Source: Pseudocercospora fijiensis CIRAD86 (lineage: Eukaryota; Ascomycota; Dothideomycetes; Mycosphaerellales; Mycosphaerellaceae). From it: DNA of 64,000 bases. Shown piece by piece: positions 1 to 12,900 of the stretch; position 1 is the stretch's first letter, and every line of letters begins with the position of its first letter. The translations under genes were made by a program, and so were the position numbers. The stretch spans positions 2,891,016-2,955,015 of the forward strand of contig NW_006921536.1 in assembly GCF_000340215.1 (NCBI RefSeq), given 5' to 3'. The notes beneath the pieces were generated by a model. It saw only the letters and a list, made by a program, of their open reading frames with translations. It did no database searches and had not been told where the DNA came from.

Positions 1-1
1 G

Positions 2-1903
2 ACTCCTCGCGAGCTGTTTGACTTCGGCGTTGACACCAATATGGACCTCAACGAGATGGATCTTACTTTCCTCGATGCCTATAACAACGCGAACCCCTTT
101 GATCTCAGGACTCCGAGCATAGGCTTCCCCACAGCAGGATCGGATGTTGTGCAAAGCTACACCGCTGCTTCGTCGGAGCCGCCTATTGATAGACACGCAC
201 TACCAAAAGCATCCGTTTGGCGTTTTAGACCGATTTCGAAGGATAGCGGGAGCGCCGAGCAAGCGAACCTGTCGCTGCCTACGCCTACTAGTCTTGATAT
301 CGAGAGACGCGTGACTACAGAACCCCTCTCCCAGATATCTCGAGACAGGATTCTGGCTATGATACTCAGCACCTGCAAGCCTAACAGTATACCGCGTGCC
401 GTCTCGTGCTTTCCATCTCTGAGTCTCCTGGACAGCCTCTTCCAATTCTCGCTAACTTCTCCGGGCTCACATGCAAAGCACTGGATCCACGCACCTACAC
501 TGCTAGCGGGCGTTGCGAGGCCCGAAGTCCTTGCAGCAATCGTGGCAGCTGGAGCTGTTTTGACCCCAGATGCATCGATACGCAAGGTCGGCTATGCAAT
601 ACAGGAAGCGATCAGGAGTGCTGTATCAGTGCAGATCGAGGATGACAACACGCTTATGCGAGATCTCACCATCATGCAAGCCTCGCTCCTTCAGCTCAAA
701 ATCGGCTTGTGGAGCGGTGACTCCCGCAAGATGGAACTTGCAGAAGGCTTTCAACAGGTGCTTGTCACCATGGCTCGTCGTGGTGGACTATTCCGTCGTG
801 GAACCTACGAGCGAATCGTTCCTGAAGCAGACGATGAAGCCGAAGCTCTTGAAGACAAATGGAGGAAATGGGTGAAGCAAGAGTCCAGGAAGCGATTCGC
901 GCTGCATTTATTCCGGCACGACCTTGAAGCATCGGTCTCCTTACTCAGTAGCCCTTTGATATCATATGCCGAGCTTTACCTGCCACTACCGGAGTCCGAG
1001 AGCCTATGGCATGCGCCTTCTGCAGAATCTTGGAAGGCAACGTACATGCGCAATCCTGGTCCCAGGCATGAGCGACAGCCATCATTGGTCGATTGCATTC
1101 AGGACCTCGACATTCTAGGGGTCCGCGACATCTTCTTTGACCAGAGGCAAGCCAGTATGGCCGTCCTCGGTGCGGCCTGGCGCATGATCTGGGAATACAG
1201 ACAGCTGGATTCATCGTTGAAAGACGTCAACAATCAATGGAGTAATGGCAACCTGTTGATGAACACGAGACATGGCGAGTTAACAAAGCTTCTCCAATGT
1301 TTCCGAATAAGCTCGGTTGAAGACACGAAAGTCACGCTCATCGTCGAGCTGCTGCTCATGCACCTACACATGTCTCTCGATGATGTGCAGCTTTTTGCAG
1401 GTGTTGAAGGCGAAGAGGAATCTAGAAGAGTTTACCCGTCCCTCGTGCAGTGGACTAAGACGACTACGGCTCGCCAAGCGCTGTGGCACGCAGGGCAGGT
1501 AATTCGAGCCGCAAGGGAACTTCGACCAAGTCTGATATGCGATTTCGCTGCGATTGCCGTATATCAAGCAAGTCTTGCGTTTTGGGCTTATGGGATAGTG
1601 AGCCGAGCCACCGAACCAGGACCGTTTGCGAACAATGGCATCACCGCTTTGCTTGATGGCGCGGACGACAATGCTGTGAAGCGCTGGATATTGAATGGCA
1701 AAGCTAACGCCGCTATCCGAACGTGGATCAACAAGCCTACCTCACCCCCAGCTGAGACTGCGGTCATGATCTCGAATCCAGATGAAGTTCTCGGCGCCGT
1801 GGTTACAGCCATGCGAAGAAACCACAATGAGACCAGGAACCCGCCTTTGGTCGACAATCTTATTAATATCATGGAAGGACTCCGGAAGGCTGCCAGGACA
1901 TAG
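2..1903 (+). CDS. Fungal-specific transcription factor domain protein (partial, 5' end outside window)
   Basis: The frame is open from base 2 through the first in-window ATG at 41 to a TAG at 1901-1903, so the true start and any DNA-binding zinc fingers lie upstream. The visible 633 residues are mostly helical and resemble the regulatory 'fungal-specific transcription factor' domain (PF04082 type): a Leu/Ala-rich block ([15 protein letters not shown], then [10 protein letters not shown]) followed by a conserved-looking [20 protein letters not shown] segment and a ...[14 protein letters not shown] segment. That order is typical of nuclear regulators carrying C2H2 or Zn2Cys6 fingers at the N terminus. 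No zinc finger is in the visible part, so the DNA-binding type cannot be stated. There is no intron in the visible region. Nothing nearby indicates the target genes. Confidence 0.75.
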   Translation, partial: TPRELFDFGVDTNMDLNEMDLTFLDAYNNANPFDLRTPSIGFPTAGSDVVQSYTAASSEPPIDRHALPKASVWRFRPISKDSGSAEQANLSLPTPTSLDIERRVTTEPLSQISRDRILAMILSTCKPNSIPRAVSCFPSLSLLDSLFQFSLTSPGSHAKHWIHAPTLLAGVARPEVLAAIVAAGAVLTPDASIRKVGYAIQEAIRSAVSVQIEDDNTLMRDLTIMQASLLQLKIGLWSGDSRKMELAEGFQQVLVTMARRGGLFRRGTYERIVPEADDEAEALEDKWRKWVKQESRKRFALHLFRHDLEASVSLLSSPLISYAELYLPLPESESLWHAPSAESWKATYMRNPGPRHERQPSLVDCIQDLDILGVRDIFFDQRQASMAVLGAAWRMIWEYRQLDSSLKDVNNQWSNGNLLMNTRHGELTKLLQCFRISSVEDTKVTLIVELLLMHLHMSLDDVQLFAGVEGEEESRRVYPSLVQWTKTTTARQALWHAGQVIRAARELRPSLICDFAAIAVYQASLAFWAYGIVSRATEPGPFANNGITALLDGADDNAVKRWILNGKANAAIRTWINKPTSPPAETAVMISNPDEVLGAVVTAMRRNHNETRNPPLVDNLINIMEGLRKAART

Positions 1904-2839
1904 GACGTTGGGCGCTGCTTGTGCATACCAGAGTCTTTCCCATTTTAGTTCTCACGGGTCCGTCTGGCAACACTGCCGATCAAGGGAAGAGCATGAGAAA
2001 CAGCAGAAACAGCCGGAAAACGGACAGCTAATGATGACTTCTTACTACATCGTCGTAAATTGTCCACTTTCACCGCCTCTTATTTCCTTGTGTCTCCTCT
2101 AGCTAACTGTTGCAGTCATCACAGTGCTATCCGGACATAAAAGCTTGCTATGCGTCGGATACGCCTTTGTCTCCAAGAGGTCGGAACAGGTTTCTCGATG
2201 TGTTCGGTGGTCTGAATCTTGACTACATGTATACTTCAGCAATTCAAGGTTACGTGCTCGATGCACGCGCCAAGAATCTGCTTTCAATGTAGTACGAAAG
2301 GCAGGCCTTCCCGGTCATCCCCAGAGAGTCGCGATGATCTTGTACCACGACGAGGGACGTCATTGCTGAGATTCAGTGCAGTGCGGCAAGTCTCTGTACT
2401 GGAATCACGATCGAGGGCATGGAGGATATCGTAGATACAGTGAATGGCACTTCGCCTTTGCAGTATTTGTGTAGCAATGTGGCGGGCAGTACTGGGTTAA
2501 ACTGTACTAGAAAGCCTTGGGGCGAGAATAAAAGTAGCGCACGTGCGAATGCAGTTCGAAATATCGTGTCACAAGCCGGCAACCGACCTTTTCACATGCT
2601 CGGCCCGAAGCGGACATGGCCTGTGCGTCAGCTTCCACGTCTTTTTGAATGCGAGCGCTCGTCTTCTACTTAAGCAACACACGACACACAACCTCGACTT
2701 GACAGAGCTGTAGAAAAAACATCGTATTTCATTAACTCGATTACAACAAATCGGCGACTAAGGTGTACTATAACCTCTTCTCTACTATAGCCGGGACTGT
2801 GAACTGACAGAATCAGTAGTCGCAAGCGCCGACGTCGCC
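1904..2839. other. Intergenic region
   Basis: This stretch holds the 3' flank of the transcription factor gene and the 5' flank of the next gene, both on the plus strand. Short open frames here (up to about 85 codons) have no recognisable protein character. A pyrimidine/A-rich stretch around 2700-2830 directly precedes the next start codon and probably contains its core promoter. No repeat or RNA gene is visible. Confidence 0.5.
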
Positions 2840-4429
2840 ATGACCGTCATTATGGACAAATTGCCGTCCATTAAGAGCCTTTACAACTCCTACTACGCAC
2901 TGTCGCCGCCAGTCTCAACAGAGACACCAACAGTCGACTCTGCACCTATCACTCACAATAAAGAGCCCTCGAGCGAGGACCGAATCCGTGTTCCTTGTCC
3001 GATCCCACCACGAGATTCGAACCTCGATATGGAAGCAAATCAAGTTGAGCCTGAACAGTGCGGGTTCATTCCTCTGTATGACGGTTGCAATGCTCCCCGT
3101 ACGAAATTTGAGGAGGGCAAGGGCCATCCGGTTCGTGGATACTGCGATCACCATGTGCCATGGTCATTGGAACCGGTTGATGGCAGTGAGCCACAGGATG
3201 TCGGCGCAAATGGCATCGATGGCGCAGTCCTTGAGCACGGAAAGAACACCGGCGCAGACGAAACCCCGTTGCCGACACCATCTGCGAACACTGCTCCCGA
3301 CGGTGAGGACGCATCGCGGGCGGATGACTACGGGCCTTGGGGCGAGCCTATCACTTTCGCTGATTTCACGTATCTCACGCTGCTAAGCCTTGTCAAAGAC
3401 AGCGAGCACTGGGTGCCGAATGATGTTTCTGCGTCTGCGTCACAGACTTTGACCTGGAACGACATCGAGAATGCCGATTTGGAAAAGTTCTCTGGAGACG
3501 AGAGGGGATTCGTCACCTCCGAGCCTGACGCACTATATACGCCTTGTGTATATGCGCCATCTCTTCATGAACCGTCTCTGACCGCATCCTTGGACCACGA
3601 CGCCTCTTCTCAACGATCTGAGGCTGCCGAGGTCTGCTCCTTGGTCTTGCTGTTGCTCATCATCTCGCTCACTTTGAGCTCTCTTTACAAGTACCTACAG
3701 CGCCGTGCCTCAGCAGCTGGAATGCGCAGTCCTGCCAAGTCACGCAAGAGCGCCAATGACGATGGCAACAATGTCGAGAATCACCCTGCTTGCAGCTCCG
3801 GCATGACTCTCGGCTTTGTCTCTGGCTCCTTACTGACTCTCTCAATGTCACGAACTCACGACCAAGCCCTCGAGCGTGCTGGTATCTGTGTCGGCACCGT
3901 CACACTCTCCTGGCTCATTATGAACACACTCGCTACCGTCAACGTGATTGTGCACGAGCGACCTGCCTGGGCAGTCCGAATTCTGGATCACATCAAGGCT
4001 TTCTTCGATCAAGTCACGAAGAAATCTCGCGCAGGATATGCTAAGATCTGCAACGCCATCTTGCGGCTCGCCTGGCATTGCGCATTTGCAATCATGCTTA
4101 TGGCTTTCATCATGCTTCTGCTCGCGAATGCTACGATGAAGTCTCTCCCAGAGACGACAGGTGAGGAGAAGGCGTCGAATCAGGGATCCAGTGCTGCACA
4201 GAAGAAGCAAGGCGAAGAGAATGACGATGCTAAGCACAAGGCATGGACGAAGCCATGCACACTCGAGGAGCTTGATCCACCCAAGATCAATCCTTGGCTT
4301 AAGCGCGCCGAAGAGCAGCGAGCTAAGATTGCATCGGCTTCTCGTGCATGGGAGTCATCGTCTGACGAACCGAAGGCCAAGTCAGCTTCCGAGGCCGACG
4401 AGTGGGAAAATAACCGAAGTTCGGCATGA
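2840..4429 (+). CDS. Hypothetical multi-pass membrane protein
   Basis: Uninterrupted frame of 529 residues; I do not recognise the family. The N-terminal half (about 1-265) is acidic, Pro/Ser/Thr-rich and looks disordered. The middle holds hydrophobic segments that could span a membrane: SLVLLLLIISLTLSSLY (about residue 268), a GMTLGFVSGSLLTLSM block, a GTVTLSWLIMNTLATVNVI block, and FAIMLMAFIMLLLANAT (about residue 420). The C-terminal tail is charged and rich in Lys/Glu/Ser. The start at 2840 is the first ATG of the frame and follows a purine-poor leader; a second in-frame ATG lies four codons later. Codon use resembles that of neighbouring genes, so it is likely real. A transmembrane scaffold is possible but unproven. 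Confidence 0.6.
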   Translation: MTVIMDKLPSIKSLYNSYYALSPPVSTETPTVDSAPITHNKEPSSEDRIRVPCPIPPRDSNLDMEANQVEPEQCGFIPLYDGCNAPRTKFEEGKGHPVRGYCDHHVPWSLEPVDGSEPQDVGANGIDGAVLEHGKNTGADETPLPTPSANTAPDGEDASRADDYGPWGEPITFADFTYLTLLSLVKDSEHWVPNDVSASASQTLTWNDIENADLEKFSGDERGFVTSEPDALYTPCVYAPSLHEPSLTASLDHDASSQRSEAAEVCSLVLLLLIISLTLSSLYKYLQRRASAAGMRSPAKSRKSANDDGNNVENHPACSSGMTLGFVSGSLLTLSMSRTHDQALERAGICVGTVTLSWLIMNTLATVNVIVHERPAWAVRILDHIKAFFDQVTKKSRAGYAKICNAILRLAWHCAFAIMLMAFIMLLLANATMKSLPETTGEEKASNQGSSAAQKKQGEENDDAKHKAWTKPCTLEELDPPKINPWLKRAEEQRAKIASASRAWESSSDEPKAKSASEADEWENNRSSA

Positions 4430-4869
4430 GAAAGACGTCTACCAGCGAGATTCATCTGGAGATCGCAAAAAGAGCGCTTGATGAAAAAAGTGAGATATCA
4501 GCTTTTGCTTAAAATTGTGCGTTTTGCGTTTGATAGAATATACGGGCATAGTTGCGTTGAACCGGAAGGCGCGAGCTAAAGGCAGTGTTTGTCACTCAAG
4601 GACACAGACACGTACAGTCTCTCATAGCAGCACTCAAAGGGGAGTTCTACAATCAGCTACATCATTTTCCACGACGTCTCGAGACGGAATTCGGGAGTCA
4701 AACCCATACTGTCAGTGCATCACAGCACTTCTCCCTCTCTCTTTCTCCAACTACACACATCCGCTTCATTTTCCAAACCCCCCCAAAAATCCTACCTTCA
4801 TCGTTAGCATGTCTCGCCAGCGCAGCACCCCTCGATCGGCGTTAGAACTGGTAGCATTACCAGTGGTTA

Positions 4870-5195
4870 AACAGAAACGGAGGAGGAGGAGGAGGAGTAC
4901 CAGGTAGGATTCAGTGCCAATCTCAATGCCGGAGGTCTGCTGGCTGCCGCTGCACAGGGTGACTTCAATGCTGCTGCCGAAGTAGCTAACTATGGTTTCA
5001 ACGCTGTTGGAGATGCTGCTGACTAGTGGTGGTGTTGGGAAGCGTGACGAGTAAGCTCAGTAGGAGCAGCAGCAAGGCGCTTAGACTGCTAAAGGCCAGT
5101 AGACTCAACAGGATGCTTAGCACTAGGGTCCATACGGAGGCTTCGGTCAAGGCTCAGCAGATCGTCTTGGTGGTGACATCGTATAAGTCCTCGCT
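4870..5195 (+). pseudogene. Gln-rich gene relic with in-frame TAG/TAA codons at Gln positions
   Basis: One frame from about 4880 reads as an acidic run followed by a Gly/Ala/Asn-rich protein-like stretch (YQVGFSANLNAGG, then GDFNAAAEVANYGFNAVGD) and stops at about 5026. From about 5028, a frame shifted by one base continues as a Gln/Gly-rich stretch (EQQQGA, GPYGGFGQGS, ADRLGGD). It is interrupted by one TAA and five TAG codons and no TGA; every stop becomes Gln (CAA/CAG) by a single T-to-C change. C-to-T at CpA is the RIP signature, so this looks like a mutated remnant of a low-complexity protein gene. The upstream gene start is not resolved. A chance pattern in a repetitive CAG-rich stretch is the alternative. 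Confidence 0.35.
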
Positions 5196-5615
5196 CTGCA
5201 ACCGATTCACAATGTTCTTTTGAGATCAACAACTGACGTTTCGATCAAGCGACTTCTTCCACAAGCACTAGATAATCAATCAGTAAAGCAGAGTTGGGGA
5301 ATATGAGGTAAAGCGTGGCAAAGTGGACCCGTGGTTACGTGCAAACAACAGCATGTGTGAAGGTGTGATAGAGAAATGATTGTGGAAATTGTTACAAAGC
5401 TAGAGTCTCCCGGTTCCATGCTTCTGTGTACCTGAAATCCTTCGCCACGCATGCAGTATGCTCGTTCCGAAGCTCTTTCGCGCTTCTCTTGCTGACGGGT
5501 GTCTTCAGTTGCCTCTCAAGCTACGTCGTGGCTTCCTCCGTGGAGGAGAGTGAGCTTTGACAACATTGCATTGTCTTCATCTTTGGCTGGTATGATCATG
5601 CCAGGTGCAGTAAGT

Positions 5616-6332
5616 CTAGCACTGATGTGAGTGCTGTAAGATACGGATGTTCGACACCTCCGCGGGACGTTCCCAATCTTGGGCCACGTCGATTTCAAGC
5701 CTCTCACAGCGGGACTCAATGCTGTGTGAAGTGGAAGTGCTCCACGTTTGAGTCGTACTGATTGCCGCAACTTCAAAAGTGCGCAAATCTTGCCCATTGC
5801 TCAACGTTCTTCAGGATGTCCGAGACAGACCAATCTGCACCGCTTCGGGATTCGAACATAGGTTCCATATTGTCTTGGTTCCATAGTCTCCATGCATGGT
5901 CCTCACCCAAACCAAAGATACTGTCCATCTGCAGATCCTCCAAGCTGAGATTCTGGCCCAGATAGCGTAAGAAGTCTGTAAGTTCAGACTCCTCGCCAAT
6001 GAAGTCGTAAACTCCGAGACGCAGCTCTTTGAGAGTGTACCGTGACCAACTCGATCTCTCGAATGTGTCGCGCAAGTGCAGGCCTGGCCGACATGTCGCG
6101 CAAAGCACGCAAAGACGGGGCTGTAACGAGGTGGCGGCGAACGGTGAAGAAGCGCTCTCAGCAAAGACATCCAGGCTGTTCTTCTCGAGGGCGCGACAGG
6201 ACAGACGCGACGAAAGTGGAGGAGCGCGGCATTGTCGAGGGATTTGGCGATGGAGATGTGTATCTCGGCCGCCATGTCAAGCAGGCATGTCGTCGAGGTG
6301 GTACTCTTTTCAGTGGTGTGGTACTGGTACAC
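5616..6332 (-). pseudogene. F-box protein pseudogene (several frameshifts, internal deletion)
   Basis: On the minus strand the sequence runs through pieces of an F-box-type protein in changing frames. The first frame gives MAAEIHISIAKSLDNAALL with HFRRV (an F-box start). The next gives CRALEKNSLDVFAESA. A third gives FFTVRRHLVTAPSLRALRD with ARPALARHIREIELVTV. The second frame then resumes with KELRLGVYDFIGEESEL and FLRYLGQNLSLEDLQMDSI. A further shift leads to RTFEVAA and ERLEIDVAQDWERP. The order matches the fungal F-box proteins I know with a 'FFTVRRHLVT' block, but a stretch of perhaps 100 residues between HIREIELVT and KELRLGVYDF appears to be missing. No GT-AG introns repair the frames. 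F-box proteins normally bind Skp1 in SCF ubiquitin ligases; this copy cannot encode one. Confidence 0.7.
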
Positions 6333-6931
6333 TTTTCAGTGGGTGGTGTGGATGAGAACGACGGCGACTAGCGGGACTATCCGAGCAACTTCGCTGAAGT
6401 GAAGTGAAGGACCTGCACCAGACGTTCCATCAAGCATCCCACCTCCTCGCCCTCACAACTTCCTAGGCGGACACCTCCCCCTCGCCTCGCCCTTACAACC
6501 TCGTCCGGATGTTGCTTCTTTGCTGCTGATTCGAGGGATTTCGTCGAAGAAAGATGGACCTTTCCATTTGTCGGAAAGGTGGTGGAATTACCAGAATCGT
6601 GTGCCATTGGAGTCTGGTCAGGGTGTGGGGAAGATGTTGGAATACGCATTGGATGAAGTGTCGTGACGTCGCTGGACGTCCGATCACGCGCGGGATTGAC
6701 AGGGTAGAAATCTCTTGTGGCAGAGATGGGCAGAACAGTAACAGAGTCATCGTTCCAAAAGATACAACTACCAATATCAATCTCTTTTGCCATGACAGGC
6801 ACGCTCCAGGGCGCCAGCGCTAATAGAACCCCTTCCCTGCCATCCGGCTATGCAAGCCACATTTTCCCTTCACTCTTAACTCCACGCTAAAACCTCAGAT
6901 CATTTCTCGCCACCACCACATCATCCCCTCC
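6333..6931. other. Intergenic region between F-box relic and tra1 3' end
   Basis: This holds the 3' flank of tra1. A 141-codon minus-strand frame (6377-6802) has no recognisable domain and a composition typical of chance reading through a C-rich stretch, so I do not call it a gene. No terminator-like structure or repeat stands out. Confidence 0.4.
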
Positions 6932-9900
6932 TCACAACCACGGCATCCACAGCAGATCAGTCTGGCTCAACTTCTCAGGGTTCGTAGCCTTAGCCACGAG
7001 ATCCAGAACACTCTGACTAGCAGGCAGATTGTGTCCTGTAGGCTCTCTCGCCAGACCGACAGCCTTGCCAACAATCGCCTCCGAGTTCCTCTGCACGTGT
7101 TCGCGCATCTCGCCTTCCTTGACGTTCTGCCGGTGAGAGGACATGTACCAGAACGCAATCTCATCTCGAATGAAAATGGAAAGGTGATGTTCCAGCTCAG
7201 AGTTCGAAGACTCGGAAGCACCATTCGTTTGAGCAGCACCATTCGTAGCAGGAGTGGCCGAGGAAGTGGTGCTGGATGAGGCATCGGATGTCAAGCATCT
7301 AGCGATGGCCATGAGAGCGCACGTGAAGATGCCTTCCGTATGAATCGGACCCATCAAGACTTGCAAGGTTGGCGTAAGACGGAAAGGTACCGGCTCTGGT
7401 TGATGGAAGAGCGGTCGATTCGCCAGCATGAATGGCAACAACTCCGAGCCCCAAATGTTGCCGTTGCTTCTGGAAATGTGCATCTTGTTGGGGTAGCGCA
7501 CAGTCATGAACATCGTGAACGTGATGTATGTCAGTGCCGCGAGCTGGTACGAGAATTGTCGGCGGAACAACCAGAAAGAGTCGTAGGATGGGAATGTGGC
7601 AGCGAAGTAGTCGCGCGCCAGATCCTTGGGCACATAGTGCTCTTGAACGTAGTTGAGCGACTCGATGCGCATGTTGAGCCATTGCTCTTGTCTCTGGTTG
7701 GGCGTGATCGAACGCATCTTCTCCATCGTGAACATGATCGGCTGGTCCTTGTCGGTCTCGTTGCGCCGGCAGTAGTCTTCCCAGACAGCTTGGAGCGACG
7801 TGTAAGACGGATCGTCCTGGATGATGCGAATTTGTGGACTGAGAGGAACCATGGCCGGTAGATGGAATTGCAAATTGCGACGTCTGCTTTCCTTCTTCTT
7901 CGACAATGTGCTGTTGAAGATTCGGAACAGCTGCAGGATTCTCTCCTCTCGCCTGCTGTGTCTCGGCGCCGGGTGTTGGATTGCGAATGGATGCACACTT
8001 CCATCATGTCCGCGAATCCTCAGACGTCGATGACAGCTTGCAACGCCACGTACCAGGTCGACATTAGGCAGGAAGCGCTCAATCCTTACAAAATCTTGGT
8101 TCTTATCCTTGTGTTGTAGGTATTGGCCAGGAATCTCAACCTCATCAAACCAGACAAACCTAAAACCGGCCAAATGAGTGTTCTCAGCCAGATGGAAGGT
8201 GGTTGATCGGCGGTCAAGTCGTTCTGCAAGCTTGTCTCGCCATCTCCGCAGCTTTCCAATATACTCCAGCATAGTCGGCTTCTTGGTCACAAAGTCCTGC
8301 TCGAACGACTTGCGGATATGCGGCGGCAGAATGCTCTCAGCGAAACGTGTGATGTTGGCTTCCGTCTGAGGAGGCAATTTGTTGTCTTGGGAGAAAGACT
8401 GTGGAGAACGACCCACGTAGCTGAGAGCATCGTTGAGCAGCGCAACGATGAGTCGGTATGCGTCCTCGTCTGGCGGACACTTGAAGTGGCGCTGGATCTG
8501 CTCGACCATGGCTTCCATCGAGGCGTACAGCAGAGGGAATGCAGTCCGCAATGTTATGACGAGAGCCTCTGTGTGCTCCCATGACTTCCGTGGCTTCGGT
8601 GCCTCACCTTCTTTCTTCTCTTCGCCCTCGCCTCCTTCCTTCTTCTCATCTGCCTTGGTCTCGCCGTTGGTGGTGGGCAGTGATGTGTCGCCAGCCGATG
8701 TGGTTGGTCTCGACTGTCCAGCTGAACTATCAGGTCTTGCAGGCGATTCACTCTTGACGTTGTCGCCGCTGGCAGCACTGCCGGCTTGCTTGGCTTTCAT
8801 TGCCTTCTCTTTCTGCTCCCTCAGCATCAATGACTTGCGGATAGCTTGGTGGTCTTCGTGGCTTGTGCGCAGAGAGAAGTGCAGAGCTTGAGGATATGTC
8901 TTCGCTAGACTTGTCAAGATCTGATGTGCGATGTTGGCCTCGCTCTCTGTTCGTGACAGATTGGCAATCAGCTGTGGGATGAATGTCACCCAATACCACC
9001 AGGGATGGTCACCGTGATAGTCATAGAACTTCTGAGATAGCTGACCATCCGCGTCATCCAAACTGAGGAGCCAAAGAATGCGACTAAGCAGTTTCCGAGA
9101 TTTGGCGCTCTTGTACTGTCCTGCGGCCTCCAGATAGCAAGACAGAGCGTTTGAGCCGGTCTCCAGATTCGTCGGGTCCTCCTTGAAGAGCTTGTCGTTG
9201 TAGCGTCCCCATTCTGCCCAAGCCTTTGGTAGCTTGATGTCGAAGAACAGGGCAGTGCCAAAGGCGTCGCTCGCCTCGTCCTTCTGGTTCAGCTTGCTGA
9301 GAAACATGCCCTTAAGAGTGTAGAACTCTGCCTTTTGCTGCTGACCAAAGTAGTTCAGGTTCGTGTTGTTGATCACATCTAGCCCATTGGTAAGCTCTGC
9401 GCGGTTCTGGTAGTGACATTTTGCTTGTTCCCTCAGCTTCAAGAATGCCTCTTGAATTTCAATGTTGGGAAGCGTGTAGATCTTGCTCAGTTGTGTGATG
9501 CACACTTCCGGCATTTGGTGCTTTCGAGCCACGTGAGCGAATCGATTGATAATCCAGGCCGTCTCGTGGTATCCGCGGTAAGCGTAGCTATTCCCTGTCG
9601 CGGCTCCTTGGCCGCTAGGGATGAGGTTGAGGTACGTCCCATTGATAAGCTGGAAGATGTGTTGACGCCATGTCACCAGGTCTTGCCATGCATTGATGTC
9701 GTCCCATAGGTTTGGTAAACGATCTCGCCACGTCGACAGGAGAACCTTCAGCTCTTGGGATTTGACATCCAGATTTGTGGCATTCGTCTGCGCCAAGCTC
9801 TGGCAAATGACACTGGCATCGTGCAGTTCAACCAGCTGCTGGAAGTTCTGCAGAAGCCCAATATGCGCGTTGGTGATGCGGCGGGGCAGCTTGTGCCAGT

Positions 9901-12900
9901 TCTTGATCGACAATTGAATGTTTTCGTCGCAAGTGCGATTGAACTCTTGGGGCTGCTCGGTCTTGTTGTGTAACTTCAGCAAAGACATAAATGCCTGGAA
10001 GAACATTCTGCGTGGAGTCGGCGCATCGGAAACAGCCTTGATCACAGTCTCCAGATGGTCGCGGTTTTCGGCATTCTGCCATGTCTCATAGTTCCTCCAC
10101 ATTGCCTCGAGATAGAGATCGTTAATGTTCTCGTGCTTTGCGAATTCTCCAAGGATGTCCCACTGCTGCAGCTTCTGCGCGCAAAGGACCCACTGATCTT
10201 CCCACAGCATGTATTCGCCCTGCGAGTATGGCAAAGATCCGGTCCTAGCTTTGACCTGTGCCTGCTCGTACATGTTCTGAGCCTTGTCCCAGACGCCATT
10301 CTGCTCATACGACAAAGCAGCGTTTGTCTCTACATATGCAGCGCGTCGACGCCATGTGCCGTAGAATAAGTCACTCTCCTCCAGGCCAGCGTATGTCTCG
10401 ACCAGGGCGTCGAGATTGCTCTCCCGAACATTGGTCGTGTCAACGGTCGGTTTCATGGCCAGATCTTCCATGTAGGTTGCAGCGACGTACCAAGCGTCGT
10501 AAGACTTGGCCAAATACTTCATCACGTGGGGTGCAAACTTGACTGCAGGTCTGGCTCCAGCAATGCCCTCCAGCAATGTTGCTACACAATTCGGCCGCCT
10601 GTCGATCTGACGCTGATGGAAGTCCTTGGTGAGCAGGGCGACGAGCCCTTGTTCGATGTCGTCTCGATCATCCTTTGGAAGTATGGACCAGCACATCTTG
10701 AAGTATGCGACCCAGATATCGTGCGCCAGCGTCCAGTCAGTGTGCTGAATCTCGGCGAGAGGCACCAGGACCTCTCTTGCACGAACAGTGCTGATTTCCA
10801 TCATGAAGCGCTTTTCGTCAACCAGCAACTCCTCGAGATTGTCATCGACCATGACGTCGTTCACCCGCGTGTCACTGATGTATGTGCTCACAGCCTTGGA
10901 CTCTGGTAGACATTTGAAATCGTCCTGGTGCAGATGGATTGGCGCATGCTGGTCAAACGAACCGAACATGAGCTGGATAACCTGGCTCAACCAGAACGAA
11001 TCACCGAGCACGTCCCATTGTTGCTCACTGATCAGCTTGTAGAATCGATTGCTCGTCGAGCGGCTCAAAGCTTTGTCGTATATGCCCATGAAGCGTGCTC
11101 GCATTTCGATATCCGGGCTTCTGAGGCCGATGAGGAATGCATGCTCCATGCGTACGGCGAGCTCTGATCGGGTGATCTTGGGATCTTCGTAGATGCGGAT
11201 CACCAAATTCATGAACTTGGTGTACAGAGTCTGGTCTGGTCTGCTTTCGAAGAGCAACATCTTCTGGAGGACAGCCGTCTTCTCCTTCAGCGTTGGCACG
11301 GGCTCCGGCGAATTGAACACCCAATTCTCCACCTGACTCAAAATCTTCTCGCAGAGTGCATTATTGGTCGATCGCTCCACAAGACTGGCGAGAACGCTGA
11401 GATACGGCCTGCGACTCTCACCAAGAGTGCTGATTCGGGCTGACAACATTTCAATCACCTTGATGATCATGTCCACGGTGATTTGAGCTTCCTGAGGCGT
11501 CGGTTGCGCGTTCTGCACGCCTTGTGCCATCATCTGCTGAGGGTGCATCAGAGACGCCAAGTGATCTTTAGCAAGCTTGGTCTGCAACGTCTTCAGCAAA
11601 GCTGCAGTATGCGTGTCGACGTCCTCCGGCTTGCGCTGCGCCATGATCCACAAGATATTGATACCTGCGACATGGCTGCCGTTGTTGAGCAGATTGCCCG
11701 CTTCGGTTGTCAAAAATCCTGTGAACTCTTCTGTCGGGCTGTCTGCGTCGGGGAGCTCATCGTCAGGCGCCTGCACCGGGATCGGATCAAGAGCACGCCT
11801 GAGTATTGGCGGAAGCTGCGGCACAACATGCTCTTGGAAGTCGGCATTGTGCAGCGCATCTTGGATTTCTGGAGTCTCACTCTTGAGAGGCTTGGCCAAA
11901 AGTTTTTGCAGTTGTGGCAAGCGTGCAATGACCCATTCATTCGGCCTCGAGTTCAGCAGAACCTTGAGGATTTGAATGGTGTTCACAACACGAGTGGTCC
12001 AGATCTCCACTTTTTCCTCCTGCTTATGCTCCGTGCAGAGAATCTGCTCCGTCACTTTCGGAAACATGCCGTCGATGTCCAAGTCATCCCAATATGGCGG
12101 CGAAAGCAGTTTTGACAGCAAGTCGAGGGATTTTGTCACAGTCTCGTGGGGCTGCTGTTGACTGTTGCTTGTTGGAGCGTCTTTGCTCTTTGGCGGCGAT
12201 ACTGGGAATCGCTCGGGAAGGGTTGCAATGAACTGCACCATGTATTTGATGAAAACCAGCCGCAGAGTGCTGTTGGCGACGACAGCCTTCTTTGGATTCT
12301 GCTTTCCATCGGTCGTAGACTCGCCACCAGTCAGAGAGCCGTGCTCACGGACGGTGCGCTCCTCCCATTGCCAAATCAACGTGAATAGGTTGAGAGCGAG
12401 TCTCCTGCTATCGGCACTCGGATTCGGAAGCTGCACCACTTTGCTTATGGATGGAATGATGATCTGGGCGAAGCCGTCCCGAGCTTCGTAGAAAAGATCT
12501 GGATGCCGCACGAGGAAGTGGTAGATGCTGGTCAGCTGAGGCACATTGCTGATCTCTTCACTTAGGATCTTGCGTGGTAGTCTAGCCCAGATGCTTTGAC
12601 GACCCTCTGGCCCTCCAAGACGCTTCTTGAGCACAGGCTTGAGAATCTCGAGCGACTGCGAAACCAGATTTCGGCCCTCGGCTTGATGCGCGCGAAGCAG
12701 ACTGTTGTACACCTGCATTGCAATCTTCGGCGGCGTGTCGTAATTGTTGATGAAATATGTGATCAAGCAGTAGGACGCAAATTTGTTGATGTGGTCCTCA
12801 AGTCGGATGTAGTTCCAGCCAAACTTGATGAGATCCTTCCTCGTCTCTTGCAGCATGGAATGATGATACTTGATCAAGAATGCGGAAGTCTGGAGCAGTT

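Noticed and set aside
6377..6802. 141-codon minus-strand frame between the F-box relic and tra1
   Set aside because: Low-complexity reading through C-rich DNA, with no motif and no splice partner.
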